From Acidobacteriota bacterium (lineage in GTDB: Bacteria > Acidobacteriota > Terriglobia > Acidiferrales > UBA7541): DNA of 64,000 bases. The position numbers and the translations under genes were made by a program. The stretch's first letter is position 1. Each line of letters starts with the position of its first letter. This document shows positions 1 to 9,012 of the stretch, piece after piece. The stretch is taken from contig QHYZ01000054.1 of NCBI GenBank assembly GCA_003225295.1, forward strand, positions 1-64,000. The letters are read 5' to 3'. Under the pieces are notes generated by a model. It had not been told where the DNA came from and searched no databases. It saw nothing but the letters and a program-made list of their open reading frames with translations.

Positions 1-119
1 GATCGGCTGGCGAAGCGATCACTTCGCGGCCTCTCTGTTTTACTACAGGATTTCCAGGGGCCCCAAAGGTTCCAACATCTCAACATCCTTCATCTACTCA
101 AATTCCGTGCATAGGCTAG

Positions 120-485
120 GTTCAACAACGCGTTCACGCCTCTCCAAGAGCCCTTTTTGAAATGGTGCTTGATTCAGGAAGCACGCCGGGCAGCCACCGC
201 GAAAATCAGCCGAAAATCGGTCAAATCGGCGGCATAAATCTGTTGCTCATTCCAGCCCGGATGCTGGTGCAAGCGTGGCGAGCCGCCCAGGGGAGGAAAA
301 AAGACGTATCCTTCCTGGTCCGGAAATTCAGCAAAGCTCCGGGCGCGTGGCGCGTGGACCTCGTGCATGCCGGCATCCCAAAGTACGACCACCAAGTTGC
401 GCGCCAAGGGTGGGTGAAGTATTACTGGAAACCGTTCGAAGAATTATCTAGCAGGAAAAGCGTGGGGACGGCCCGCTATTGCTAA
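120..485 (+). pseudogene. Decayed SRPBCC/AHSA1-type START-domain gene
   Basis: The translated frame resembles the AHSA1/YndB lipid-binding fold: a SPRALFEMVLDS start-like helix, then INLLLIPARMLVQAWRA, and a C-terminal GWVKYYWKPFEEL. Similarity begins before the first ATG (162), back to a TAG at 117-119, and no start codon lies in that upstream stretch. The glycine-rich strand usually found between KIG and the NLLLIP strand is missing, so about a dozen residues appear deleted. At roughly 120 codons against about 140-150 for the family, with no start and an internal loss, I read it as a pseudogene. The stop overlaps the end of convergent thiS by a few bases. Confidence 0.55.
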
Positions 486-694
486 CCGCCGCCGACGAAT
501 TGCACGATTTCATAGCGGTCTCCGGCTTGGACTTTCGTTTCGGCCCACTTCGCCCGCGGCAATATTTCCAGGTTTCGTTCGACGGCCACGCGTCCCCGGT
601 CGAGTCCCAACTCGCGAAGCAAGTCCGTCACGGTGGCCTCGGGCCTTGACGCGCGATCTTCTCCGTTCACCACAATTGAAAGCGTTGTCGGCAT
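482..694 (-). CDS. thiS: Sulfur carrier protein ThiS
   Basis: This 70-residue ubiquitin-fold protein ends in VGGG. ThiS carries sulfur as a C-terminal thiocarboxylate and delivers it to thiazole synthase ThiG for thiamine synthesis in the cytoplasm. Supporting features are the N-terminal SIVVNGED strand, the ATVTDLLRELGL helix, RVAVERNLEILPR and the diglycine tail at the usual length of 65-70 residues. It lies 3 bp downstream of an unknown 205-residue gene on the same strand and is probably co-transcribed with it. No thiG, thiF or thiH is in the window and no TPP riboswitch is visible upstream. A related MoaD-like carrier is possible, but length and motifs favour ThiS. Confidence 0.85.
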   Translation of the reverse strand: MPTTLSIVVNGEDRASRPEATVTDLLRELGLDRGRVAVERNLEILPRAKWAETKVQAGDRYEIVQFVGGG

Positions 695-697
695 CCG

Positions 698-1315
698 TTA
701 CCTCGCCGAAGGCACGCGCGGCTTGGTGCGCAACTGAAAACGCAAATGCCCCCTGGCATTTCCGTGCGACGCTTCGATGACCAGCGCCGGCTCAGCGCCC
801 GCCAGCCGCGGCATCGCGAATTCGAGCTGCGCATGTCCGAAGGGCCCGGTTTCCGTAGAATACTCTGAAATTTCCGCCGCGCCATTCACGCGTGCCGTAA
901 CTTTGGCGCCTTGGACTGCCTGATTGGTCCGATTCCGCACGGCAACCTGCAGCAAAGCGCGCTTGCCAGTGAGCCAGGTCTTGGCGTTGATCAACTCGAG
1001 CAAGAGAGCCTTGGATGTTGGGGCGGCGGCCCGCGCAGCATCGTTTTCGTCCTGTGGCAGCGAGAGATGCAGGGCGCCCGTTCGAATCTCCTCGACCACG
1101 GTGTGGTGCTGTTCATCGAGACGCAGCTTCAGGGCTTGTTCGGTGTCGGGATTCAGAGGCAGCAGGTCAAAATAATTATTCGTACGCCGGTGCAATACGC
1201 GTCCGTGGAAATAGACAGTGGTATCGATGAGCGCGTTGGTGGTGCCGCGATCTTCCGTTTGGACGTGATACGTGGTATCCCCTGCTTTCACGTTCGAATT
1301 ATGACCGAAGAGCAT
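698..1315 (-). CDS. Unknown protein, probably cytoplasmic
   Basis: A 205-residue protein I do not recognise. It has no signal peptide or membrane segment. The N-terminal 90 residues are rich in charged and aromatic residues (for example KAGDTTYHVQTEDRG). Residues about 105-200 read like a beta-sandwich, with strands LLQVAVRNRTNQAVQGAKVTARV and a glycine/proline loop, similar in feel to carboxypeptidase-regulatory or Ig-like folds. The start is ATG at 1315 with no obvious ribosome binding site. It faces nuoA across a 106-bp divergent spacer and precedes thiS by 3 bp, so the two probably form an operon. Function cannot be assigned from sequence alone. Confidence 0.7.
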   Translation of the reverse strand: MLFGHNSNVKAGDTTYHVQTEDRGTTNALIDTTVYFHGRVLHRRTNNYFDLLPLNPDTEQALKLRLDEQHHTVVEEIRTGALHLSLPQDENDAARAAAPTSKALLLELINAKTWLTGKRALLQVAVRNRTNQAVQGAKVTARVNGAAEISEYSTETGPFGHAQLEFAMPRLAGAEPALVIEASHGNARGHLRFQLRTKPRVPSAR

Positions 1316-1421
1316 TCGCCTATTAGCCCTGACCTGCGCTTCGCATGGAGGCCGCTTCGCAGGAATCTAGCCGCCGCATTTGACCGACTGGCTGTTGAGT
1401 CGTTATTATAGCAAGTCGCCC

Positions 1422-1793
1422 ATGAGTGGTTCTGGCTTACATAGTTACGCTCCGCTTCTCTTACACCTGCTGACCGCCGCGGCGCTTGCCGGTGCGCTGA
1501 CGGCTGTTTCCGTTTTGGTAGGATGGCGGCGTCCGAGCCGGGCCAAGCAGCAACCGTACGAGTGCGGCATGGAACCCACCGGCGACGCGCGCGAGCCCTT
1601 CTCGGTCAAGTTCTACCTCGTGGCGATGGTTTTCATTCTATTCGACGTCGAAGCCATCTTCCTGTACCCCTGGGCCTACATCTTTCGCAGTTTGCGGTGG
1701 TACGGCTTTGTGGAGATGATGATCTACATTGCCATCCTGTTGGTCGGTTACCTGTATCTCTGGAAAAAAGGCGCGCTGGACTGGCACAAATAG
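1422..1793 (+). CDS. nuoA: NADH-quinone oxidoreductase subunit A (cluster 1)
   Basis: A 123-residue membrane subunit of complex I with three predicted helices. NuoA sits at the junction of the quinone site and the membrane arm. Recognition rests on YECGMEPTGDAREPFSVKF (around residue 46) and FILFDVEAIFLYPWA, both hallmark NuoA motifs, and a C-terminal GYLYLWKKGALDW. I chose ATG at 1422, which gives the family's usual length; an in-frame TTG at 1380 would add 14 residues. It heads an eleven-gene operon. nuoC follows 9 bp later, leaving no room for nuoB, which normally sits between them. Confidence 0.95.
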   Translation: MSGSGLHSYAPLLLHLLTAAALAGALTAVSVLVGWRRPSRAKQQPYECGMEPTGDAREPFSVKFYLVAMVFILFDVEAIFLYPWAYIFRSLRWYGFVEMMIYIAILLVGYLYLWKKGALDWHK

Positions 1794-1802
1794 CCAGCGC
1801 AC

Positions 1803-2342
1803 GTGGGATTCCAAATTGTGACTGAGTCTTCCCGCCAAAACACTAATGTTGTAGCCGGATGCCTGCGTTCGTGGAACCCGAAAGCGGTCGTAGATGTGCT
1901 TGAATTCCGGGGCGAAACCACGATCGTGGTGCCGCGCGAACTCCTCCGAGCCACGGCAGAACGCTGTCGCGAGGACGCCAAGCTGCAATACAACTTCCTG
2001 ACCGACGCCACCTGCGTGGACCGCTACCCCGCCGAGCCGCGATTCGAATTGAACTATCACCTGGTGGCCATTCCCCGGCGTGAAAAAGTGCGATTGCGGG
2101 TGTGGCTCGGTGGCAACGATCCGGTGGTCGATTCATTGGTACTGGTTTGGCCGGGCGCGAACTGGCTGGAGCGCGAAATCTTCGATCTCTTCGGGATCCG
2201 CTTTACGGGGCATCCCGACCTGCGGCGCATCCTGCTTCCCGATGATTGGGAGGGCCATCCCTTGCGCAGGGATTATCCCGTGGAGGGCTATCGAGACGTG
2301 CCCAACACGGGAGAACTTTTCAGGAAGAGCAGCACGCCATGA
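1803..2342 (+). CDS. nuoC: NADH-quinone oxidoreductase subunit C (cluster 1)
   Basis: A 179-residue hydrophilic subunit (30-kDa family) of the peripheral arm of complex I that packs against NuoD and NuoB. Diagnostic is the C-terminal block NWLEREIFDLFGIRFTGHP followed by LRRILLPDDWEGHPLRRDYP. It starts at GTG 1803, 9 bp after nuoA. The stop codon overlaps the nuoD ATG by 4 bp, suggesting translational coupling. NuoC is a separate protein here, not a NuoCD fusion as in E. coli. Confidence 0.95.
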   Translation: MGFQIVTESSRQNTNVVAGCLRSWNPKAVVDVLEFRGETTIVVPRELLRATAERCREDAKLQYNFLTDATCVDRYPAEPRFELNYHLVAIPRREKVRLRVWLGGNDPVVDSLVLVWPGANWLEREIFDLFGIRFTGHPDLRRILLPDDWEGHPLRRDYPVEGYRDVPNTGELFRKSSTP

Positions 2343-3535
2343 CCACCGTCGAAACTGCCGTGGGAACGGCGAAGACGATGGTCCTCAACATGGGGCCGCA
2401 GCATCCATCGACCCACGGCGTGCTACGCATCTTGCTGGAACTCGACGGCGAAACGGTGGTGAAAGCGATCCCGGATCTGGGTTATCTCCACACGGGCATC
2501 GAAAAATCTTGCGAGGACAAGACCTATTCCCAGGCCATCACGCTCACCGACCGGATGGACTATCTGAATCCGCTGGGGAACAACCTGGTGTACTGCCTGG
2601 CGGTGGAGAAGCTGCTGGGACTGGAAGTGCCTAAGCGCGCGCAATACATCCGCGTGATGATGGTCGAGCTGCAGCGAATTTCTTCTCATCTGGTGTGGCT
2701 CGGCACGCATGCGATCGACCTGGGGGCGATGTCCGTTTTTCTTTACTGCTTCCGGGAACGCGAAGAGATATTGAAGATTTTCGAATTGTTTACCGGGCAG
2801 CGGATGATGACCAGTTACATTCGAATCGGCGGGCTGGCACTAGATCCACCGGTGGGCTGGCGGCAGGCGGTTGAACGTTTCCTGAAGATGATGCCGAGCC
2901 GAGTGGACGAATACGAAACGCTGCTCACGGAAAACCGCATCTGGATCGGGCGCACGAAAGGCGTCGGGTACATCTCACCCGAGGATGCGATTGCTTTGAG
3001 CATGAGCGGGCCAACGCTGCGCGCTGCGGGCGTGGCGTACGACAACCGAAAGGCGTTTCCGTATTCGAGCTACGAGGAATTCGATTTCGACCTGCCGACG
3101 CGGACGGAATCGGATTGCTACGCGCGGTACTTGATTCGCGTAGCGGAGATGCGCGAAAGCCTGAAGATCATCCGCCAGGCGCTGGACAAGATTTCTAATG
3201 AAGGGCCGATCAAGGCCGACGCGCCAGGCATCATCCCGCCGCAGCGCGAAAAAATGAAGACGGAGATGGAAGCACTAATCTACCACTTCAAGATTTTCAC
3301 GGAAGGGTTTTCGCCGACGCCGGGGGAGGTCTTCGTTACCATCGAATCGCCGCGAGGGGAACTGGGCTGCTTTATCGCAAGCGACGGTTCGCCGAAACCG
3401 CTGCGTGTGCATTTCCGGTCGCCTTCGTACATCAATTTGCAGGCGCTTCCAAAGCTGATCGAGGGGCAGTTGATTTCGGATGTCATCGCCTGTATCGGGA
3501 CCATTGATATCGTGCTCGGAGAAGTGGACAGGTAA
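2339..3535 (+). CDS. nuoD: NADH-quinone oxidoreductase subunit D (cluster 1)
   Basis: A 398-residue 49-kDa-family subunit that builds the quinone pocket together with NuoB. The N-terminal [13 protein letters not shown] carries the quinone-site His, DRMDY supplies the region of the quinone-contacting Tyr, and the C-terminus ends [12 protein letters not shown] as is typical. I chose ATG 2339, which overlaps the nuoC stop; a longer frame back to 2246 lies inside nuoC and has no NuoD similarity. It differs clearly from its paralogue at 24528-25622, for example with an extra segment around residues 285-310. A 183-bp spacer with degenerate repeats separates it from nuoEF. Confidence 0.96.
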   Translation: MTTVETAVGTAKTMVLNMGPQHPSTHGVLRILLELDGETVVKAIPDLGYLHTGIEKSCEDKTYSQAITLTDRMDYLNPLGNNLVYCLAVEKLLGLEVPKRAQYIRVMMVELQRISSHLVWLGTHAIDLGAMSVFLYCFREREEILKIFELFTGQRMMTSYIRIGGLALDPPVGWRQAVERFLKMMPSRVDEYETLLTENRIWIGRTKGVGYISPEDAIALSMSGPTLRAAGVAYDNRKAFPYSSYEEFDFDLPTRTESDCYARYLIRVAEMRESLKIIRQALDKISNEGPIKADAPGIIPPQREKMKTEMEALIYHFKIFTEGFSPTPGEVFVTIESPRGELGCFIASDGSPKPLRVHFRSPSYINLQALPKLIEGQLISDVIACIGTIDIVLGEVDR

Positions 3536-3539
3536 GACT

Positions 3540-3704
3540 CCGGCGCCCGAAGTTGGATGTCTTGGATAGCGGCTAGGTTGGCAGGCGCCGAAGCTGAGGA
3601 TGTCGGCCGGAACTGGTTCGACGGAACTTTGTGTTGAGATCCTTCGCCTATCCTCTTTGGACAGGCTCACGATGACAGGTTGTGACACTGTCTCTAAAAT
3701 GGTG
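3540..3704. repeat. Spacer with degenerate short repeats between nuoD and nuoEF
   Basis: This is the only sizeable gap in cluster 1. Two imperfect direct copies of GGCGCC(C)GAAG...GGATGTC lie at 3542-3561 and 3584-3604. Downstream, GATCCTTCGCC with a later GATGACAG resembles remnants of a dispersed intergenic palindrome; another GATCCTTCG tract occurs near 14921 between the two nuo clusters. No coding potential or clear terminator is visible. The repeat reading is tentative. Confidence 0.3.
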
Positions 3705-3718
3705 CCCGGTCGAGGAAA

Positions 3719-5533
3719 ATGGACCTTTCGCCGCAGCTAACAGCCAAATTTGAGAAGCTGCAGACCAGCTATCCAGTGAGGCGCAGCGCACTGATCCCCA
3801 TGCTGATGTATGCGCAGGACGAGTACGGCTACGTCAGCGATGAAATGATCGCAGAGCTTGGCCGCCGGCTGGACCTGAACAACGTGCAGATAGAAGAGAC
3901 GCTAGCGTATTACTCGATGCTGCACCGGAAACCCATGGGCAAGCACCACGTACAGATTTGCACCAACGTGGCATGCATGTTAAAGGGCGGTTACGACCTG
4001 CTGGCCCGCGCTAAGAAGCGCCTGGAGATCGGGCACAAGGAAACGACGAACGACGGGGTTTTCTCCCTCGAAGAAGTGGAATGCATCGGCGCCTGCACGG
4101 GCGCGCCGGCAATGCAAGTCAACTACGATTTCTACGAAGAACTTACGCCCATCAAATTCGACCGCATCATTGCGGAACTGGATGCCGGCCGACGCCCGAC
4201 GCCGGAAGCGGTCATTTCCGGCGCGCTCCACGAGCGTCATCCGGACGAAACTCCGCTGATCAGCCGGCGGTGGGGCATGAAGGACTCGCACAAAATTGAC
4301 GTTTACCTGACGCAGGGCGGCTATCAGGCGCTGGAAAAAGCGCTCAAGGAGATGACTCCCGAGGGCGTCATCGAGGAAGTGAAAAAGTCGAATCTGCGCG
4401 GGCGCGGCGGAGCGGGATTCCCGACGGGGATGAAGTGGTCGTTCGTGCCGAAGGATTCGCCGAAGCCGAAGTATGTGATTTGCAACGCAGATGAATCCGA
4501 ACCCGGCACCTGCAAGGATCGGCCGCTAATGGAGATGGACCCGCACCAGCTCATCGAGGGCATGGTGATCGCGGGACGCGCCATTCATTCGCATCAAGGC
4601 TTCATTTATATTCGCGGCGAATACCGGTACGTGCTGGATATCGTGGACGCGGCACTTGCTGAAGCTTATGCGCGCGGGTACCTGGGGAAGAACATTCTCG
4701 GGTCGGGCTTTGATTTCGACCTGCTGGCCCATACCGGGGCGGGCGCATACGAATGCGGTGAAGAGTCCGCGCTGATGGAATCGCTGGAAGGCAAGCGTGG
4801 GTACCCGCGCATCAAACCTCCCTTCCCAGCCGTCGTGGGATTGTACGGCTGCCCAACGATTATCAATAACGTGGAAACGCTGAGCGCCGTGCCATCGATC
4901 ATCCGGGAGGGAGGCGAGGCGTACGCGAATCGCGGCACGCCGAAAAACGGCGGCACCCGGATGCTGTGCATCGCGGGACACGTCAACAGGCCAGGGATCT
5001 ACGAAGTGCCCCTGGGCATGAACATGAAAAAGTTTATCTACGATGTGGCGGGAGGAATTCCGGGAGGAAAAAAGCTAAAGGCTGTGATTCCCGGAGGAAG
5101 CTCCTGCCCGCTGCTAGCGGCTGACGAGATCGATATTCCGATGGACTACGATGCGGTGGCGAAAGCGGGGTCAATGCTGGGATCCGGCGGCATGGTGATC
5201 ATGGACGAAGACACCTGCATGGTGGACATGGCGCGCCGGATCATGCACTTTTACGCGCACGAATCCTGCGGCTGGTGCATCCCCTGCCGGGAAGGAACGT
5301 CCTGGATGCGCAAGACGCTGGAGCGGTTTCATGCCGGGATGGGCCGTCCGGAAGACATCGAGATGATCGCCGACCTGGCGAAAAACATGTTGGGTCGCAC
5401 GTTTTGCCCGCTCGGAGACGCGGCGGCGATGCCGACGATCAGCATCATGAAGAAGTGGCGCGGTGAGTTTGAAGAACATTTGAAGGGACGCTGCGCGTCC
5501 AAATCCGCGGGACTGCTGGTTGGATCGCGCTAG
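3719..5533 (+). CDS. nuoEF: NADH-quinone oxidoreductase NuoE-NuoF fusion (cluster 1)
   Basis: One 604-residue polypeptide joins the two subunits of the NADH dehydrogenase module. Residues 1-175 are NuoE, with the [2Fe-2S] N1a ligands Cys81, Cys86, Cys122 and Cys126 (CTNVAC and ECIGAC). Residues about 185-604 are NuoF: the FMN/NADH site GRGGAGFPTG at 228-237, the glycine-rich GAGAYECGEESALMESLEG at 340-358, and the [4Fe-4S] N3 ligands Cys517, 520, 523 (CGWCIPC) and Cys563. No stop or internal start separates the halves. It starts at ATG 3719 behind GAGG and is followed 6 bp later by nuoG. Only cluster 1 has this module; cluster 2 does not. Confidence 0.95.
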   Translation: MDLSPQLTAKFEKLQTSYPVRRSALIPMLMYAQDEYGYVSDEMIAELGRRLDLNNVQIEETLAYYSMLHRKPMGKHHVQICTNVACMLKGGYDLLARAKKRLEIGHKETTNDGVFSLEEVECIGACTGAPAMQVNYDFYEELTPIKFDRIIAELDAGRRPTPEAVISGALHERHPDETPLISRRWGMKDSHKIDVYLTQGGYQALEKALKEMTPEGVIEEVKKSNLRGRGGAGFPTGMKWSFVPKDSPKPKYVICNADESEPGTCKDRPLMEMDPHQLIEGMVIAGRAIHSHQGFIYIRGEYRYVLDIVDAALAEAYARGYLGKNILGSGFDFDLLAHTGAGAYECGEESALMESLEGKRGYPRIKPPFPAVVGLYGCPTIINNVETLSAVPSIIREGGEAYANRGTPKNGGTRMLCIAGHVNRPGIYEVPLGMNMKKFIYDVAGGIPGGKKLKAVIPGGSSCPLLAADEIDIPMDYDAVAKAGSMLGSGGMVIMDEDTCMVDMARRIMHFYAHESCGWCIPCREGTSWMRKTLERFHAGMGRPEDIEMIADLAKNMLGRTFCPLGDAAAMPTISIMKKWRGEFEEHLKGRCASKSAGLLVGSR

Positions 5534-5539
5534 GAATCC

Positions 5540-7783
5540 ATGGCCGAACAGAAACTAATCAAGCTGAAGATTAACGAACGCGAAGTGCAGGTGCCGCAGG
5601 GGACCTTAGTGATTGAAGCGACGCGGCGCATTGGGACGGAAGTGCCGTCGTTCTGCTACTACCCCGGGCTGTCGCTCCAGGCGGCGTGCCGCATGTGCCT
5701 GGTGGAGGTGGAAAAGGCCCCGAAGCTGCAGACCGCGTGCACGCTGGTGGCCACCGAAGGCATGATCGTTCGAACGGACACCGAGCAGGTGCGGCAGGCG
5801 CGCAAGTACATGCTGGAATTTCTGCTGACCAACCACCCGCTGGATTGCCCGGTGTGCGACAAAGGCGGCGAGTGCGAATTGCAGGACATGGTCTTCCGCT
5901 ACGGTGCGGATTCCAGCCGCTTCGTGGAAGAAAAGATTCACCGGCCGGAGGAAAAATGGTCGGAACTGGTTTATTACGACGCACCGCGCTGCATCCTGTG
6001 CTTCCGGTGCGTGCGCGTATGCGATGAAGGCATGGACGTGAAAGCGCTGGGCGTGGGGATGCGCGGCGCGAACAGCGTGATCATTCCGAATCGCGGCGAT
6101 CATCTGGAGTGCGAAGAATGCGGCATGTGCATCGACATCTGCCCGGTTGGGGCACTGACGAGCGGGACGTACCGGTATAAAACGCGGCCGTGGGAGATGT
6201 CCTACGTTTCCACGGTGTGCACGCACTGTTCGAATGGCTGCAAGACCACGCTGAGCGTGCGCAATCACGAGATTCTGCGTTCGAACAACCGAGACCTGAG
6301 CGGGATCAACAAAGATTTTCTGTGCGTGAAGGGGCGATTTGGGTTTGACTTCACGAAACACGCCGAGCGTATCCGTCAACCAATGGTTCGCAAGGGAGAC
6401 AAACTGTATCCCGTGTCGTGGGAAGAAGCCGCGCAGGCCGCGGCGACGAAGCTGAAGGCTGTCTACGACGCCAGCGAAAAAGATTCGATCGGGTTCATCG
6501 GTTCGAATCGCGCTTCAAATGAAGAGAATTACTTGTTGCAGCGGATGGCGCGCGCGACGTTTGCAACGAACAACATTGATCATCACCGGACGGTGGATTA
6601 CACGGGATTGATCACGGCGCTGGGCGAGCGTGCCGGCGATTCCCTGCTCACCATGGAGCAGTTGTATCAGTCGAAGGCGGTCTTGCTGGTAGGAAACGAT
6701 CCTACGAATCAGAACCCGCTCGCCGGGTGGCAGATCCGAAGCGGCATCCGCCATCACGGCACGAAGCTATTCATCATCAATGCCAACGAGATCAGGCTGA
6801 AGCGCAAGGCCACGCAGTTTGTGAAAGTGACGGCGGGCCAGGAGGCGGCCGCGCTGCGGTGGCTGGCGCATGAGGAAGGACAGTTCTCGCCGGCGCTCGT
6901 CGAACAATTGGTGCAACTGAAGGCCGGGCTTGAGGCGGAGAGCGATGTTGCGGTTGTTTTTGGCGCGGAAGTTTCCGGCGCGGCGATCGCACCGCTGGTG
7001 ACTTTTGGTTCCCAGCTCCCAGGTAAGACGCGATACATGGCGCTGGGCGATTACGCGAATTCGCGCGGCGCGGCGGATATGGGCGTGCTGCCGGACCGCT
7101 TGCCGGGTTACGCGTACGTGGGCAATCCCCAGGCGCACGAGTCTTTTGAGAAGTTGTGGGGCTGCGGGGCGATTCCGACGAAGCCAGGGCTGACAACGCC
7201 TCAGATGGTGGAAGCGGCGCAAGCCGGAAAGCTGAAAGCCCTGTATGTCGTGGGCGCAAATCCGCTGGCACATTTCGGCACGCTGGGATACGGGCGGGGC
7301 CAACTGGAGTTGCTGATCGTGCATGAGATGTTCCTGACAGAAACGGCCAAGGTGGCGGACATTGTCTTTCCCGCGGCTTCCGCGTACGAAAAGGACGGCA
7401 CGGTTACCAACACTTCGGGCGAAGTTCAAATGCTGCACAAGGGCGCGGAAGTGATGGGGCCGCGGGGCGACTTCGATCTGCTGAAGATCCTGTCGCATCA
7501 ACTGGAAAAGTTGGGACGGGGGAAGGCGTTTCACTACAAGACGCCAGCGGCGGTGTTTGAAGAAATTCGCACCGCGGTGAGCGGTTATAACGTGCGGCCG
7601 GCGGGGCTGCTGACGGGCGGCGCAGAACCGACGCACGTGCAGTCTGCCAGAAACGGCCACGCGCCGTACGACGTGCCGGTGGGACTCATCCGATCCGCGA
7701 AGGACACTTTGTTTACCAGCGGGACGCTCGGGCGCTTCTGCACAATGTTGGATTCCCTGCCGGAGGCCACGACCGAGCCGTGA
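5540..7783 (+). CDS. nuoG: NADH-quinone oxidoreductase subunit G (cluster 1)
   Basis: A 747-residue iron-sulfur subunit carrying electrons from NuoF toward NuoI and NuoB. Visible ligands are: N1b Cys39, 50, 53, 67; N5 His99 with Cys103, 106, 112; two ferredoxin-type motifs, Cys151/154/157/161 and Cys191/194/197/201; and Cys227, 230, 234, 262, which match the extra off-pathway cluster N7 present in only some lineages. The rest is a molybdopterin-oxidoreductase-like fold without Mo-site residues that I can identify. It begins 6 bp after nuoEF, and its TGA overlaps the GTG start of nuoH. Confidence 0.95.
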   Translation: MAEQKLIKLKINEREVQVPQGTLVIEATRRIGTEVPSFCYYPGLSLQAACRMCLVEVEKAPKLQTACTLVATEGMIVRTDTEQVRQARKYMLEFLLTNHPLDCPVCDKGGECELQDMVFRYGADSSRFVEEKIHRPEEKWSELVYYDAPRCILCFRCVRVCDEGMDVKALGVGMRGANSVIIPNRGDHLECEECGMCIDICPVGALTSGTYRYKTRPWEMSYVSTVCTHCSNGCKTTLSVRNHEILRSNNRDLSGINKDFLCVKGRFGFDFTKHAERIRQPMVRKGDKLYPVSWEEAAQAAATKLKAVYDASEKDSIGFIGSNRASNEENYLLQRMARATFATNNIDHHRTVDYTGLITALGERAGDSLLTMEQLYQSKAVLLVGNDPTNQNPLAGWQIRSGIRHHGTKLFIINANEIRLKRKATQFVKVTAGQEAAALRWLAHEEGQFSPALVEQLVQLKAGLEAESDVAVVFGAEVSGAAIAPLVTFGSQLPGKTRYMALGDYANSRGAADMGVLPDRLPGYAYVGNPQAHESFEKLWGCGAIPTKPGLTTPQMVEAAQAGKLKALYVVGANPLAHFGTLGYGRGQLELLIVHEMFLTETAKVADIVFPAASAYEKDGTVTNTSGEVQMLHKGAEVMGPRGDFDLLKILSHQLEKLGRGKAFHYKTPAAVFEEIRTAVSGYNVRPAGLLTGGAEPTHVQSARNGHAPYDVPVGLIRSAKDTLFTSGTLGRFCTMLDSLPEATTEP

Positions 7784-9012
7784 ATTCTTTCTTAAACGCG
7801 AATGCTGAGCTGGTTATCACGCTCGTCAAGATTGTGCTGTTGCTGTTCATCGTCCTGACCGTGAATGCGTATCTGACGTGGTTCGAACGGAAAGTCGTGG
7901 CGCACATGCAGTCGCGGTGGGGACCGCACCGCGTGGGCCCGCACGGATTGTTGCAGCCGCTGGCGGACGGCGTGAAATTTCTTTTCAAAGAGGACCCCAC
8001 GCCCGCCGGCGTGGACAAGTTGGTCTACTATCTTGCGCCGCTACTGGCATTGGCGCTAGCGCTGACGTCGATCGCGCTCATTCCGTTTGGGCCGGAGCCG
8101 ATCCGATTGTTCGGGCACGACATCTACTTGGGGATCGCGCCTCCCGACCTCAATATCGGGATACTCGCGCTCTTTGCGGTGACGGCGCTGGGAGTTTATG
8201 GCGTTGCGCTCGCGGGATGGGCTTCGAACAGCAAGTATCCGCTGCTCGGCGGGCTGCGCAGCTCGGCGCAGATGATCAGTTATGAGCTGGCGCTGACGAT
8301 GTCGGTGGTCGGCGTGCTGCTGATGGCGGGCAGCTTCAATTTGAAGAAAATCATTGAGGCGCAAGCGCACCATCCCGAGTGGGGAATTCTTGGTTGGAAT
8401 GTGTGGCCACAGTTTCTGGGCTTCTTTTGTTTTTTCATTGCGGCGGTCGCGGAAACAAATCGCGTGCCGTTCGATCTGCCGGAAGCGGAGTCGGAGCTGG
8501 TCGCGGGGTTCCATACGGAATACTCCAGCTTCAAGTTCGCGATGTTTTTTATCGCGGAGTACACCAGCATGATCACGGTTTCATGCCTGTGCTCGATACT
8601 GTTTTTCGGCGGATGGCTGTCTCCCTTCCCTGCTTCGTGGCTGTTCACCCATTACTTGCCGTCCGCGATTCTGATTTTGTTTGGATTGTGGGTGATTTGG
8701 GACGGAATACGATATGAGACGACTTTCGGGCGGATCATATTGCCGGGCTTGGGAGCGGCAATTACGGCGCTTGGTGCGGTTTTTGTTTTGCTGCCCAACG
8801 TAAACGAGTTTATTCAAGGGCCGTTCTGGCTGCTGTCCAAGATTTTTGTTTTTCTGTTTGTGTACGTGTGGATGCGCGGGACGCTGCCGCGTTTCCGCTA
8901 CGACCAACTGATGGCCTTCGGGTGGAAGCTGCTCCTTCCGCTGTCCATCGTGAACGTGATTGTCACCAGCTTTGTGATCCTCGCCAAGATGCAGTGGTGG
9001 GGTGCGAAATGA
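7780..9012 (+). CDS. nuoH: NADH-quinone oxidoreductase subunit H (cluster 1)
   Basis: A 410-residue membrane subunit with about eight to nine helices that links the quinone chamber to the proton channels. Signature blocks are WFERKVVAHMQSRWGPHRVG near the N-terminus, GWASNSKYPLLGGLRSSAQM, and AETNRVPFDLPEAESELVAG. It starts at GTG 7780, overlapping the nuoG TGA (GTGA). Its stop overlaps the nuoJ ATG (ATGA), so no nuoI lies in its usual position between H and J. Confidence 0.95.
   Translation: MNSFLNANAELVITLVKIVLLLFIVLTVNAYLTWFERKVVAHMQSRWGPHRVGPHGLLQPLADGVKFLFKEDPTPAGVDKLVYYLAPLLALALALTSIALIPFGPEPIRLFGHDIYLGIAPPDLNIGILALFAVTALGVYGVALAGWASNSKYPLLGGLRSSAQMISYELALTMSVVGVLLMAGSFNLKKIIEAQAHHPEWGILGWNVWPQFLGFFCFFIAAVAETNRVPFDLPEAESELVAGFHTEYSSFKFAMFFIAEYTSMITVSCLCSILFFGGWLSPFPASWLFTHYLPSAILILFGLWVIWDGIRYETTFGRIILPGLGAAITALGAVFVLLPNVNEFIQGPFWLLSKIFVFLFVYVWMRGTLPRFRYDQLMAFGWKLLLPLSIVNVIVTSFVILAKMQWWGAK

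Noticed and set aside
695-1421. TPP riboswitch upstream of thiS
   Set aside because: Neither the spacer before the operon nor the leader shows the conserved TPP-aptamer blocks.
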